Shown here: piece by piece, positions 17,846 through 26,579 of the stretch
Numbering within the stretch: the first letter of the stretch is position 1
How the letters are laid out: each line of letters starts with the position of its first letter
Assembly: GCF_000717645.1 (NCBI RefSeq)
Contig: NZ_JNZZ01000008.1
Coordinates: forward strand, 310,001 to 374,000
Direction: 5' to 3'
Source of the DNA: Streptomyces californicus
GTDB taxonomy: Bacteria; Actinomycetota; Actinomycetes; Streptomycetales; Streptomycetaceae
Length of the DNA: 64,000 nt
The notes under the pieces: generated by a model
Databases searched by the model: none
What the model saw: the letters and a program-made list of their open reading frames with translations, nothing else
What the model was told of the DNA's origin: nothing
Translations under genes and position numbers: made by a program

Positions 17846-19228
17846 ATGATGGCCGCCACGAAGAGGATCGTCCTGGGCGTCATGTCCACGGCCTTGGTCG
17901 CCGTTCTCGCGGGCTGCTCCGGAGCTGGTTCCGGAGGTTCGGGCTCCGGGTCGGCCGACACGGAGAAGGGGGCCCATGGCGCCAAGGAGAATCCGCCGGC
18001 CGCCCCGAAGGGCGCGGTCAAGCTGATCGGGGACGGTTCCACCGCCCACACCGGCGTCCAGCCGAACATGCCGGCGGTCCAGCGCCTGGCCCCGGGCGAA
18101 AAGCCGCCCCAGTTCGTGGTGTTCTCCTGGGACGGTGCCGGTGAGGACAGCCAGAAGCTCTTCTCGCACTTCCGCGGTGTGGCCAAGAAGTACAACGCGA
18201 AGATGACGTACTTCCTCAGCGGTGTGTACCTGCTGCCGGAGGAGAAGAAGGATCTCTACAACCCGCCGCAACACGCCCCGGGCCGCTCCGACATCGGCTT
18301 CAACGACACCAAGGGCATCCGCGACACCCTCGCCGAGGTCCGTGCCGCCTGGAAGGAGGGCAACGAGATCGGCACCCACTTCAACGGGCACTTCTGCGGC
18401 AGGGACGGCGGTGTCGGGACCTGGTCCGTCGAGGAGTGGAAGAGCGAGATCAGCCAGGCGAAAGCTTTCGTCAAGAGCTGGAAGACCAACACGCCAGAGC
18501 TCAAGGGTGAGGCCCCGCTGCCCTTCGACTACGACGAGGAACTGATCGGCGCCCGCACTCCCTGCCTCGAAGGCCAGAAGAACATGGTTGCCGCAGCGCG
18601 GACCATGGGCTTCCGCTACGACTCCAGCGGCGTCGGCAACCAGGTCTGGCCCAAGAAGAAGGACGGCGTCTGGGACGTTCCGCTCCAGCTCGTCCCCGTG
18701 CCCGGCCGCGCCTTTGAGACCCTCTCGATGGACTACAACTTCATGGTCAACCAGTCCGGGACGGCCACCCAGGGGGACCCGTCCCAGCACGAGTTCTGGG
18801 GCAACCAGATGCGGGACGGCCTGCTCCAGGCATTCGATCGCTCCTACAACGGCAACCGGGCGCCCCTGATCATCGGCAACCACTTCGAGTCCTGGAACGG
18901 CGGCACCTACATGCGCGCCATCGAGGAGACCATTGCGAAGGTGTGTCCGAAGGAAGGCGTGCGCTGTGTGTCTTTCCGCCAACTCGCCGACTGGCTGGAC
19001 GCGCAGGACCCGAAGGCGCTGGCCAAGCTGACCAAGCTCGGCGTGGGAGAGGCCCCCAAGGCCGGGTGGCAGTCCTTCCTCGGCAACCAGCCGGCCCCCC
19101 AGAAGGCCGGAAGCAAGGCAGCCACAGGGGCCGCCCAGGAGAAGGCGGGGGAGAAGACGAACAAGTCCACGGACGAGAGCGCCGACGAGAAGGCGGACGA
19201 GAGGGCCGAGAAGGACGCGCAGGAGTAG
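17846..19228 (+). CDS. Secreted lipoprotein with polysaccharide-deacetylase-like domain
   Basis: A 460-residue exported protein. The signal peptide ends in a lipobox, VLAGC at about residue 22, followed by a Gly/Ser linker. The domain from about 85 resembles NodB-type carbohydrate esterases: FSWDGAGED in the position of the catalytic Asp motif and GTHFNGHF as the HxxxH zinc site, with GARTPCLEG in place of the usual RPP/G loop. The C-terminal 50 residues are a disordered Lys/Glu/Asp-rich tail. Start ATG 17846, with GGAAGAGG upstream, rather than the longer frame. Likely acts on cell-wall glycans outside the membrane; the exact substrate is unknown and deviation from the canonical motifs leaves activity open. 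Confidence 0.8.
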   Translation: MMAATKRIVLGVMSTALVAVLAGCSGAGSGGSGSGSADTEKGAHGAKENPPAAPKGAVKLIGDGSTAHTGVQPNMPAVQRLAPGEKPPQFVVFSWDGAGEDSQKLFSHFRGVAKKYNAKMTYFLSGVYLLPEEKKDLYNPPQHAPGRSDIGFNDTKGIRDTLAEVRAAWKEGNEIGTHFNGHFCGRDGGVGTWSVEEWKSEISQAKAFVKSWKTNTPELKGEAPLPFDYDEELIGARTPCLEGQKNMVAAARTMGFRYDSSGVGNQVWPKKKDGVWDVPLQLVPVPGRAFETLSMDYNFMVNQSGTATQGDPSQHEFWGNQMRDGLLQAFDRSYNGNRAPLIIGNHFESWNGGTYMRAIEETIAKVCPKEGVRCVSFRQLADWLDAQDPKALAKLTKLGVGEAPKAGWQSFLGNQPAPQKAGSKAATGAAQEKAGEKTNKSTDESADEKADERAEKDAQE

Positions 19229-19365
19229 TTCCCGGGGCGGCGCGGGGCGGGGCGGGGCGGACATGGCAGGGCGTCAGGAGAGTTCCACGCACCTGGCCTT
19301 CGTCCCCCGGGTGCCGTTGAGGGGGGCGAGGCGCACGGCAGCACGAGCGATGACTGAGCGCACCA

Positions 19366-19410
19366 CCGTGTTCGCCGGTCACCTGGAAGAGGGGTGACCG
19401 GCGAACACGG
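19366..19410. terminator. Bidirectional terminator between convergent genes
   Basis: Perfect 18-bp inverted repeat, ccgtgttcgccggtcacc at 19366-19383 and its complement at 19393-19410, with a 9-nt loop. It separates the deacetylase-like gene from the convergent CooC-like ATPase. Confidence 0.88.
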
Positions 19411-19459
19411 TCCCCGCGTGACGATCGGCTCTCAGAGCCGAGGGATCGCGCGCGATGTG

Positions 19460-20455
19460 TCAGGCGGGTGCCGTCGCTCCCGCCCCGGCGTGTCGCTCGT
19501 CGAGGACGAAGGCGGGGTCGACCTGGGCGGCCAGGTCGGCACCCGTCTTCTCGTTGCCCCAGCTCTCGGCGTTCTTCAGGTGGAAGTGCACCATCTGACG
19601 GGTGTAGCGCTCCCAGTCGCGCAGCTCGTACGAGTCCTCGGCAGCGTCCTGCAATGCCTGAAGGGCCATCCTGTTGTCGGCCTCCAGCAGCTCGAACCGG
19701 GACGGCCGTCCCTTCTCCATCGAACGCACCCAGTCGGAGTGGCCGACTCCGATCAGCAGGTCGTCGCCGACCTCCGCCCGCAGGAACTCCAGGTCGTCCG
19801 GCCCCTGCACCTTGTTCCCGACGACCTTCAGTGCGACGCCGTAGTCACGCGCGTACTCCTTGTACTGGCGGTAGACCGACACTCCCTTGCGGGTCGGTTC
19901 CGCGACCAGGAACGTCATGTCGAAGCGCGTGAACATCCCCGACGCGAACGAGTCCGAGCCCGCCGTCATGTCGACCACCACATACTCGTCGGGTCCGTCG
20001 ACCAGATGGTTGAGGCAGAGCTCCACGGCTCCGACCTTGGAGTGGTAGCAGGCCACGCCGAGGTCGGACTCCGTGAACGGGCCCGTTGCCATCAGCCGGA
20101 CGTCCCCGTCGTCGAGCCGAACCGTACGCGCACAGGCATCGAAGATCGGATTGTCTTCACGGACCCGCAGCAGGCGGGAGCCCTCGCCGGGCGGGGTCGT
20201 CTTGATCATCGTCTCGGCGGAGGCGATGCGCGGGTTGGAGCCCCGCAGGTAGTCCTTGATGAGGGGGAGATGCGCGCCCATGGCAGGAAGCGCGGCGGCC
20301 TCCGCCTCGTCCAGACCGAGCGCGGCCCCGAGGTGCTGGTTGATATCGGCGTCCACGGCGATCACGTGGGCTTCGTTGGCGGCGAGGTGGCGGATGAAGA
20401 GCGAGGACAGCGTGGTCTTTCCGCTGCCGCCCTTCCCGACGAAAGCGATCTTCAT
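19460..20455 (-). CDS. CooC/ParA-like ATPase
   Basis: A 331-residue deviant Walker A ATPase of the SIMIBI class. GKGGSGKTTL is at 7-16 and carries both lysines, AVDADINQHLG is the Walker A' block, and VVVDMTAGSD the Walker B/switch II region. The closest group by motif is CooC-like ATPases, which help insert metal cofactors such as nickel, but no metalloenzyme is nearby. I start at ATG 20455, with AGGTGA upstream; a GTG at 20461 is the other option. It is divergent from a Fic-like gene 102 bp away. Function unknown. Confidence 0.78.
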   Translation of the reverse strand: MKIAFVGKGGSGKTTLSSLFIRHLAANEAHVIAVDADINQHLGAALGLDEAEAAALPAMGAHLPLIKDYLRGSNPRIASAETMIKTTPPGEGSRLLRVREDNPIFDACARTVRLDDGDVRLMATGPFTESDLGVACYHSKVGAVELCLNHLVDGPDEYVVVDMTAGSDSFASGMFTRFDMTFLVAEPTRKGVSVYRQYKEYARDYGVALKVVGNKVQGPDDLEFLRAEVGDDLLIGVGHSDWVRSMEKGRPSRFELLEADNRMALQALQDAAEDSYELRDWERYTRQMVHFHLKNAESWGNEKTGADLAAQVDPAFVLDERHAGAGATAPA

Positions 20456-20557
20456 GTTCACCTAGGGTAGTGCTTCCGTTGCGTTGCGCTGTCAAGGTTC
20501 GTGAAGAAGGCCACTTGAGGGTGGCCGGAGCGAGGTGGGCGCGTAGCCTCGCTACTT

Positions 20558-21382
20558 ATGAGTACGACTGCCTCAGACCCACTCGCCGCGCTCGGTTCCC
20601 TGCCCGGCGTGCCCGACGCCGTGGACTCCGTTCGTACGTCCGTCGACCGGGTCTACGGGCACCGCGTCATGCGGCGCCGCAGCAATGAGGTCACGGCCGA
20701 AGCCGCACTGCGCGGCTCCCGCGGCTCGGCCGCACTGTCGGGTGCCGACTGGAACCTCGAAGAAGTACGTCGGCGCACCGACTTCAGCGGCGAGGATGAG
20801 GCGCGCGTGGTCGGTGCCGCCCTCCGGCTCACCGCGGAGGCGGGACAACTCCTCTCCATCTGGCGGCAGTCGCCGCTGCGGGTGCTGGCGCGGTTGCACC
20901 TGGTGGCTGCGGGCGGGGCGACCCCCGATGACGCGGTGGGCCGCCCTCGGCTGGCGGGCGAACCGGTCGACGAGCCACTGATTGAGGCACCGCTCCCCGG
21001 TGCCGAAGAGGTCGCGGGCCGACTGGAGGGTCTCTCACGGTTGATCATCGCGGGCGGCAGCGCCCCTGCTCTGGTGACGGCCGCGGTGGTCCACGGTGAA
21101 CTGTTGGCGCTGCGCCCGTTCGGTTCCCACAACGGCCTGGTGGCCAGGACGGCCGAGCGGATCGTGCTGATCGGCAGCGGCTTGGATCCGAAATCGATCT
21201 GCCCGGCCGAGGTGGGACACGCGGAGCAGGGTCGCGCCGCTTACGTGGCGGCGTTCGAGGGCTATACGTCCGGAACTCCGGAGGGCATGGCCGCCTGGAT
21301 CGCCCACTGCGGGCGTTCCGTCGAACTGGGGGTGCGCGAGTCGACCGCGGTCTGCGAGGCGTTGCAGCGCGGCGCCGCCTGA
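20558..21382 (+). CDS. Fic-like protein with degenerate active site
   Basis: A 274-residue, mostly helical protein. The stretch VHGELLALRPFGSHNGLVAR, near residue 180-200, aligns by eye with the Fic motif HxFx(D/E)GNGRxxR, but the catalytic His is Arg and the GNGR is changed to HNGL. The preceding helix block LRVLARLHLVAAG and the flanking pattern also resemble the Fic core. If this reading is right it is a pseudo-Fic protein rather than an AMP transferase. It begins with ATG 20558 and is divergent from the CooC-like ATPase. It ends well before a hairpin at 21576. I do not know a function for it. Confidence 0.55.
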   Translation: MSTTASDPLAALGSLPGVPDAVDSVRTSVDRVYGHRVMRRRSNEVTAEAALRGSRGSAALSGADWNLEEVRRRTDFSGEDEARVVGAALRLTAEAGQLLSIWRQSPLRVLARLHLVAAGGATPDDAVGRPRLAGEPVDEPLIEAPLPGAEEVAGRLEGLSRLIIAGGSAPALVTAAVVHGELLALRPFGSHNGLVARTAERIVLIGSGLDPKSICPAEVGHAEQGRAAYVAAFEGYTSGTPEGMAAWIAHCGRSVELGVRESTAVCEALQRGAA

Positions 21383-22034
21383 TCTTCGATTCGCTCCCCA
21401 GGTGTGCGCCGGATGCCCGCTGCGAGGGCACCGGTCTCGTAGGGAGGGCGCGAACAGGTGGGCGCTGGGTCCCTGGGGTCGAGGGGCGGGGCCGGGCCGG
21501 GCCGACCGAACCTTCGTATCGGGAGGGCAAGGGCACTCTGCTGGCCAGTTCGGCAGCCGGGTGGCTGTGAGAGTTGCGGCGGTACCGGTGTCCGGTACCG
21601 CCGCTGGCACGTCCGCCGAGTTACCAAGCGTCCTCGTGATTCGCCCATCAGGTCGGGTGCTTTGCCCGTCACCTGGTGCGGCTGGCCCGTAATCGACGGG
21701 TCGACGTCGCGTGGGTGCTCAGCTTCCATGCGCGGTCCGTGGGGCCGTCATGCGTAGCAGGTCATCCTCACGGATGTCCTTGGTCTCGCGGGCCGTTAGC
21801 TCCTTTGTACTCCAGGTCCGAGGGAAGGGAAACCTCTGGCCAGACTTCTTTACTTTTCTCCTCAATAAAGGGCGAATCGGGCTGGTTGATCGGTGTGCCG
21901 ACGTGGGGGGAACAGCGCTTCTTTCAGTGCCCCCCCACCCTGGCCTCCGCTCTCCCCGGCTCTCCGTCCCCAGCCCTGCCTCCACTCCTTCCGTGCCGCC
22001 CTCGGCTTTTCGGGTGGCGTTGCTGTGTCGCGCC
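21383..22034. other. Gene-free region with a terminator hairpin
   Basis: 652 bp between convergent genes. A perfect 13-bp hairpin, gcggcggtaccgg at 21576-21588 and ccggtaccgccgc at 21592-21604 with a 3-nt loop, is a good terminator for the Fic-like gene. The rest is more AT-rich around 21840-21880 (cttctttacttttctcc). I find no tRNA or gene here. Confidence 0.6.
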
Positions 22035-22877
22035 CTATCCCGGCAGCGCCGCGGTGGCGCGTCGGCGGCTGGCGTACCAGACCAGTCCGGCGGTGACCGC
22101 CGCCGCTCCGACCGCTGCCGCCGCCACGAGGGCGGGGCGGGCCGGCATGGAGAAGGCGGGCAGGCGCTGCTTGAGTCGGACCGGGCGGTTGAAGACGAGA
22201 ATCGGCCACTCGCGAAGGGTGGCTTCGCGGCGTAGCCCGCGATCGGGGTTGACCGCGTGCGGGTGGCCCACCGACTCCAGCATCGGCACGTCGGTCACCG
22301 AGTCGCTGTAGGCGTAACAGCGCGCGAGGTCGTACCCCTCGGACTCCGCGAGGGCCTTCACGGCCTCCGCCTTGGTCGGCCCATAGGCGTAGTACTCGAT
22401 CTCGCCCGTGAAGCAGCCGTCGTCGCCGACGACCATCCGCGTGGCGACGACGCGGTCCGCACCGAGAAGTTCGCCGATGGGTTCGACGACTTCGGCGCCC
22501 GAGGTCGAGACGATGACCACATCGCGTCCTGCCGTGTGGTGTTCCTCGATGAGGGTGGCGGCCTCGTCGTAGATGATCGGGTCGATCAGGTCGTGCAGGG
22601 TCTCTGCGACGATCTCCCTGACCTGCTGGACGTTCCATCCTTTGCAGAGGGCTGAGAGGTAGGCACGCATCTTCTCCATCTGCTCGTGATCGGCGCCCCC
22701 GGCCATGAACACGAACTGGGTGTACGCGGTGCGCAGTACGGCGCGGCGGTTGATCAGTCCGCCTTGGTAGAAGGACTTGCTGAAGGTCAGCGTCGAAGAC
22801 TTCGCAATGACCGTCTTGTCCAGGTCAAAGAAGGCTGCTGTGCGCGGCGAGAAGCAGTTTTCCACAACGCTGAGCAT
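22035..22877 (-). CDS. HAD-IB family phosphatase, membrane-anchored
   Basis: A 280-residue HAD-superfamily hydrolase, subfamily IB (SerB-like). Motif I is FFDLDKTV at 16-23, motif II IVSTSGAE, and motif III/IV YAYSDSVTDVPMLE. The cap is helical, as in the actinobacterial 'HAD-IB, PSPase-like' group. A basic stretch RPVRLKQR and a hydrophobic segment at about 245-268, ending in ASRRR, anchor the C-terminus in the membrane. Start ATG 22877. The gene is always found near the Ssd/Tad locus in this genus as far as I recall. Substrate unknown; a phosphomonoester or phospholipid precursor is possible. Confidence 0.85.
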   Translation of the reverse strand: MLSVVENCFSPRTAAFFDLDKTVIAKSSTLTFSKSFYQGGLINRRAVLRTAYTQFVFMAGGADHEQMEKMRAYLSALCKGWNVQQVREIVAETLHDLIDPIIYDEAATLIEEHHTAGRDVVIVSTSGAEVVEPIGELLGADRVVATRMVVGDDGCFTGEIEYYAYGPTKAEAVKALAESEGYDLARCYAYSDSVTDVPMLESVGHPHAVNPDRGLRREATLREWPILVFNRPVRLKQRLPAFSMPARPALVAAAAVGAAAVTAGLVWYASRRRATAALPG

Positions 22878-22981
22878 AGGGGCCCACCATTCGGCGTAAA
22901 CTCCGGCGCGTGGGTTTGCCTGAGAAGGGCCTCGGGTACACCATGGAAGTCACGGATCGTTCGCGACCGTGCTAACCCGGC

Positions 22982-23048
22982 CCGACTCCTCCCCCCCCCG
23001 AGTCGGCCGTGGGGACGACCCCCGCTCTCCCCCCCGGCGGGGGTCGTC
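22982..23048. terminator. Two adjacent hairpins with C-rich loops
   Basis: Within the 500-bp divergent gap 22878-23377, two perfect inverted repeats stand in tandem: ccgactc/gagtcgg (22982-22988, 23000-23006) and gacgacccccgc/gcgggggtcgtc (23014-23025, 23037-23048). Both loops are 11 nt and almost pure C on this strand. They could be terminators or a regulatory leader; neither gene ends here, so the role is unclear. Confidence 0.45.
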
Positions 23049-23203
23049 GCATGTCCGGACGCGTTTCCGAGGCGAAAACCACGTCGATCTCCCTTCCGGC
23101 CGCCGTTGGCCTGTTCGTGCGGCGCGGGTGCCGTGCCGCCCGTCTCGTCACAGTGTGTAGCCGGAGAGGTGCGCTGCGGAAGTCGCTGGTTCGGGTTACG
23201 AAG

Positions 23204-23230
23204 TTATTCACAAGCCCGAGGTTGTCCACA
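23204..23230 (+). promoter_or_regulatory. Pair of DnaA-box-like 9-mers upstream of the Tad locus
   Basis: ttattcaca at 23204-23212 and ttgtccaca at 23222-23230 lie on the same strand, 18 bp start to start. TTGTCCACA is the preferred Streptomyces DnaA box and the first is a near match. They precede the ssd start by about 150 bp. Two boxes alone do not make an origin; a regulatory role or chance is possible. Confidence 0.4.
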
Positions 23231-23377
23231 GCTTTCCATCAAGATCCACATCTTTTTCCGCCGTGCCTCACGTTGATTCCACCCGCGAAGTCCGCGGTTG
23301 CTGGAACGCGCATCTCGGAAACGCTCCGAGAACACCGCGAACCGCACTGAAGGGACAGTGAGAAGGGGGCGGAGATC

Positions 23378-24514
23378 GTGGCTGGATCCCTCGCAGGAGA
23401 TGGTGTGGCGGTCGCCGGGCGGCGGCACGGAGGCCCGCTGATCGTGACGGAGGACATGGAGCTGCTCGACGACCTGCTGCGGCTGTGCGCGGCGGCGGGC
23501 GCCGAACCCGAGGTCCATCACGGACCACCGGGGCGGCGTGGCGGCTGGGAGCGGGCTCCGATGGTGCTGGTCGGGGACGATGCGGCCGCTCGGTGTCGCG
23601 GAGCCGGCCGAAGGAAGGGGGTGATGCTGGTCGGGCGGGACCAGGACGACCCGGACGTGTGGCGGCGGGCGGTGGAGATCGGGGCCGAGTATGTGCTGCG
23701 GCTGCCTGATTCCGAGGGCTGGCTCGTCGAACAGATCGCCAACGCCGCCGAAGGCGTGGGGAGGCCGGCGCTGACCGTCGGCGTGCTGGGCGGCCGGGGC
23801 GGCTCCGGCGCGTCCACGCTGGCCTGCGCACTCGCGGTGAGTGCGGCGAGAACGGGCAAGCGCACGATGCTGATCGACGCCGACCCGCTGGGAGGCGGCA
23901 TCGATGTGCTGCTCGGCGGCGAGCGGGTCGAGGGCATGAGGTGGCCGGATTTCGCCCAGACGAAGGGGCGTCTCGGCGGCGGGGCCCTGGAGGATTCGCT
24001 GCCCGCGCTGCACGGATTGCGGGTGTTGAGCTGGGGCCGTGACGACGAGGTGGTGATTCCGCCGCAGGCGATGCGGGCTGTGCTCGCCGCCGCGCGTCGC
24101 CTGGGCGGAGTGGTGGTCGTGGACCTGCCGCGCCGGGTTGACGAGGGCGTTGCCGAAGCTCTGGCCCAGGTTGATCTCGGTCTGCTGGTGGCACCGGGCG
24201 AACTGCGTGCTGTCGCCGCAGCCAAACGGGTCGCGGCCGCGGCCGGCATGATGCTGGACGACCTGAGGGTGGTTCCCCGGGGCCCGTATGCCTCCGGTCT
24301 GGACGGGGGGTGGGTGGCCCAGGCCATCGGTCTCCCGCTCGTGGGCGAGCTCCCCCGGGAGCCTGGCCTGCTGGCCGCCCAGGACGACGGCACGCCGCCC
24401 GGCGCCGACGCCCGTAGCCCGCTCGCCCGGTTCTGTGCGGCCTTCTGGGCACAGGTGGAGGCAGTGGCCGACACCGGCTCCGTGACCGGCCCGCCCGGGG
24501 GAGCGACGGTATGA
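23378..24514 (+). CDS. ssd: Septum-site/TadZ-like ATPase Ssd (CpaE homologue)
   Basis: First gene of the Tad cluster, 378 residues. Residues 1 to about 115 form a receiver-like domain without obvious phosphorylation Asp, followed by a MinD/ParA-like domain whose P-loop reads GGRGGSGAST; the usual catalytic Lys is Ala. That deviation is typical of actinobacterial CpaE homologues (family 'helicase/secretion neighborhood CpaE-like'), of which Rv3660c/Ssd of M. tuberculosis affects septum placement. In Tad systems TadZ localises the pilus machine at the pole. Start GTG 23378, with GGGGCGGAG upstream. The stop overlaps tadA by 4 bp. Confidence 0.88.
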   Translation: MAGSLAGDGVAVAGRRHGGPLIVTEDMELLDDLLRLCAAAGAEPEVHHGPPGRRGGWERAPMVLVGDDAAARCRGAGRRKGVMLVGRDQDDPDVWRRAVEIGAEYVLRLPDSEGWLVEQIANAAEGVGRPALTVGVLGGRGGSGASTLACALAVSAARTGKRTMLIDADPLGGGIDVLLGGERVEGMRWPDFAQTKGRLGGGALEDSLPALHGLRVLSWGRDDEVVIPPQAMRAVLAAARRLGGVVVVDLPRRVDEGVAEALAQVDLGLLVAPGELRAVAAAKRVAAAAGMMLDDLRVVPRGPYASGLDGGWVAQAIGLPLVGELPREPGLLAAQDDGTPPGADARSPLARFCAAFWAQVEAVADTGSVTGPPGGATV

Positions 24515-25659
24515 CGGACGAGCTGCTCGACGCCGTGCGTCGGCGGTTGGCCCGCAGCGGCGCTGCCCCGACCCCGGCCGGGGTGGCCGTCGCCCTACGG
24601 GCCCAGGGCCGTCTGCTGGGGGATGCCGAGGTGCTCGGTGCCGCGGCGGAGCTGCGCGGCGAGCTCGTCGGCACGGGAGTGCTGGAGCCGCTGCTGGCGG
24701 ATCCGGACGTGACGGATGTGCTCGTGTCGGCGCCGGACCGGGTGTGGGTGGACCGGGGCGGCGGACTCCAGCTGACGGGCGTCACGTTCTCGGACGCGGC
24801 GGCGGTCCGCAGGCTGGCCCAACGCCTTGCCGCGGTGGCGGGCAGACGGCTCGACGACGCGCGGCCCTGGGTGGACGCGCGGCTGCCCGACGGTACTCGG
24901 ATGCACGCTGTGCTGCCCCCGGTGTCTGTCGGCTCGCCCTGTCTCTCCCTGCGCGTGGTACGGCCCAGGGCTTTCTCGCTCACGGAGTTGGTGGATGCCG
25001 GCACGGTACCGCCGGGGGGTGACCGGATTCTGCGGGCGCTCGTGGAAGCACGGGTCTCCTACGTCATCAGCGGTGGCACGGGTGCGGGAAAGACGACGCT
25101 TCTCGCCAGCCTGCTCGGCGCGGTAGGGGCGGACGAGCGGATCGTCCTCGCCGAGGACTCCGCCGAACTGCGTCCGGATCACCCGCATGTGGTCCGTCTG
25201 GAGTCCCGGTCGGCCAATCAGGAGGGCGCGGGCCGGGTGACGTTGCGGGATCTCGTGCGGCAGGCCCTGCGTATGCGCCCCGACCGCCTGGTGGTCGGGG
25301 AGGTGAGAGGCGCCGAGGCCACCGAATGGCTGGGCGCCATGAACACCGGACACGAAGGAGGGTGCGGCACGGTGCACGCCAACGCCGCGGAACACGTGCC
25401 TGCCCGGCTGGAGGCTTTGGGCACCGCGGCGGGCCTTGACCGGGCCGCCCTACACAGCCAGTTGGCGGCGGCGCTCTCGGTGGTCGTGCATCTCGTACGG
25501 GATCGTGCGGGGCGGCGGCGGGTTGCCGAGGTACACGTTCTGGAACGGGACGTGGCCGGGTTGGTCTTCACGGTCCCGGCCCTGAGCTGGGGAATCGACG
25601 GTTTCGTGCCGGAGCGGGGCTGGGAACGGCTGCGGTCGCTGATCGGGGGTGCGCTGTGA
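24511..25659 (+). CDS. tadA: Tad secretion ATPase TadA/CpaF
   Basis: GSPII-E/VirB11-family hexameric ATPase of 382 residues that powers Flp pilus assembly. Walker A is SGGTGAGKTTLLASLL, the Walker B region DRLVVGEVRGAEATEWLGAM, and the His-box TGHEGGCGTVHANAA. Length and motif order are those of CpaF. ATG 24511 overlaps the ssd stop. In the cluster it is followed directly by the inner-membrane platform proteins, so one polycistronic transcript is expected from ssd to tadC. Confidence 0.93.
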   Translation: MTDELLDAVRRRLARSGAAPTPAGVAVALRAQGRLLGDAEVLGAAAELRGELVGTGVLEPLLADPDVTDVLVSAPDRVWVDRGGGLQLTGVTFSDAAAVRRLAQRLAAVAGRRLDDARPWVDARLPDGTRMHAVLPPVSVGSPCLSLRVVRPRAFSLTELVDAGTVPPGGDRILRALVEARVSYVISGGTGAGKTTLLASLLGAVGADERIVLAEDSAELRPDHPHVVRLESRSANQEGAGRVTLRDLVRQALRMRPDRLVVGEVRGAEATEWLGAMNTGHEGGCGTVHANAAEHVPARLEALGTAAGLDRAALHSQLAAALSVVVHLVRDRAGRRRVAEVHVLERDVAGLVFTVPALSWGIDGFVPERGWERLRSLIGGAL

Positions 25660-26579
25660 TGGCGGCGATGTCCGCGCACACGGTTCCCGTGGTGGCGCTC
25701 TGCGCGGGCTCGGCGACGTGGCTCGCGATGAAGCGGGAGCCCGGGGTGCGACGGGCGCGCGTGCTGTTCGTGGAGGATCCACTCCGATCGCGTCGGCAGT
25801 GCCTTGTGCGGGTCCGGCTGTGCCAGTTCTGGCGGCGGGGAACGGAAACGGCCCTACGGCGGCGGGAATGGTGGTGTGTTCCGGCCGCCGTGCTCCTCGC
25901 CGTGATGGGGGGCTCGGTACTTCCACTCGTCGCGGGAGCCGTGGCGGTTCCACTGGTGGGCCGGTGGTTGCGGCGGCGGGCAGGTGCACGCGATGCGGAG
26001 CGGGGCGCGGCTGCCGTGGCGGCGTTGTGCGGAACCGTGGTCGGGGAGCTGCGTGCCGGCCGCGAGCCGGGACAGGCGTTGCTGGCTGCCCTGAGCGAGG
26101 GCTCGGGAGAAGCCGACGATTCCACGGATGGTGTCGCCCCCGGCGGTCGGCTGGGGGCAGCGGAGGACGCGGTGCTGGCAGCGGCGCGGTTCGGCGGCGA
26201 CGTACCGGCAGCGCTGCGGCAGGCCGCGCAGGGACCGGGGCTGGGAGGGCTCTCCGGAATGGCCGCCTGCTGGCGGGTGGCCATCGACGGCGGGGCCGGG
26301 CTGGCGGCCGGGCTGGAGCGGCTGGAGGCGACGCTGCGGGACGAGCGGCGCAGACGGGAGGAGCTCCGCGCGCAATTGGCGGGAACGTGGTCGACCGTTG
26401 TGGTTCTGGCGCTGCTCCCTGGGGCGGGGCTGGGCCTTGGGGCGTCCCTTGGAGCCGAGCCGTTGCGGGTTCTGCTCCACACCCCGGCCGGCCTGGCCTG
26501 TCTGACGGTCGGCGTGTCACTGGAGGCGGCCGGGCTGTACTGGGCCTGCCGCATCGTGCGCGGAGGGGAGGCGACATGA
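25656..26579 (+). CDS. tadB: Tad inner-membrane platform protein TadB
   Basis: A 307-residue membrane protein with a GSPII-F domain. N-terminal hydrophobic segments at about 10-25 and 75-105 precede a cytoplasmic helical domain with ELRAGREPGQALLAAL, and two C-terminal hydrophobic segments are at about 245-305. The start is GTG 25656 overlapping the tadA stop (GTGA), or ATG 25659 directly after. TadB and TadC form the assembly platform on which TadA acts. The ending ATGA overlap couples it to tadC. Confidence 0.85.
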   Translation: MMAAMSAHTVPVVALCAGSATWLAMKREPGVRRARVLFVEDPLRSRRQCLVRVRLCQFWRRGTETALRRREWWCVPAAVLLAVMGGSVLPLVAGAVAVPLVGRWLRRRAGARDAERGAAAVAALCGTVVGELRAGREPGQALLAALSEGSGEADDSTDGVAPGGRLGAAEDAVLAAARFGGDVPAALRQAAQGPGLGGLSGMAACWRVAIDGGAGLAAGLERLEATLRDERRRREELRAQLAGTWSTVVVLALLPGAGLGLGASLGAEPLRVLLHTPAGLACLTVGVSLEAAGLYWACRIVRGGEAT

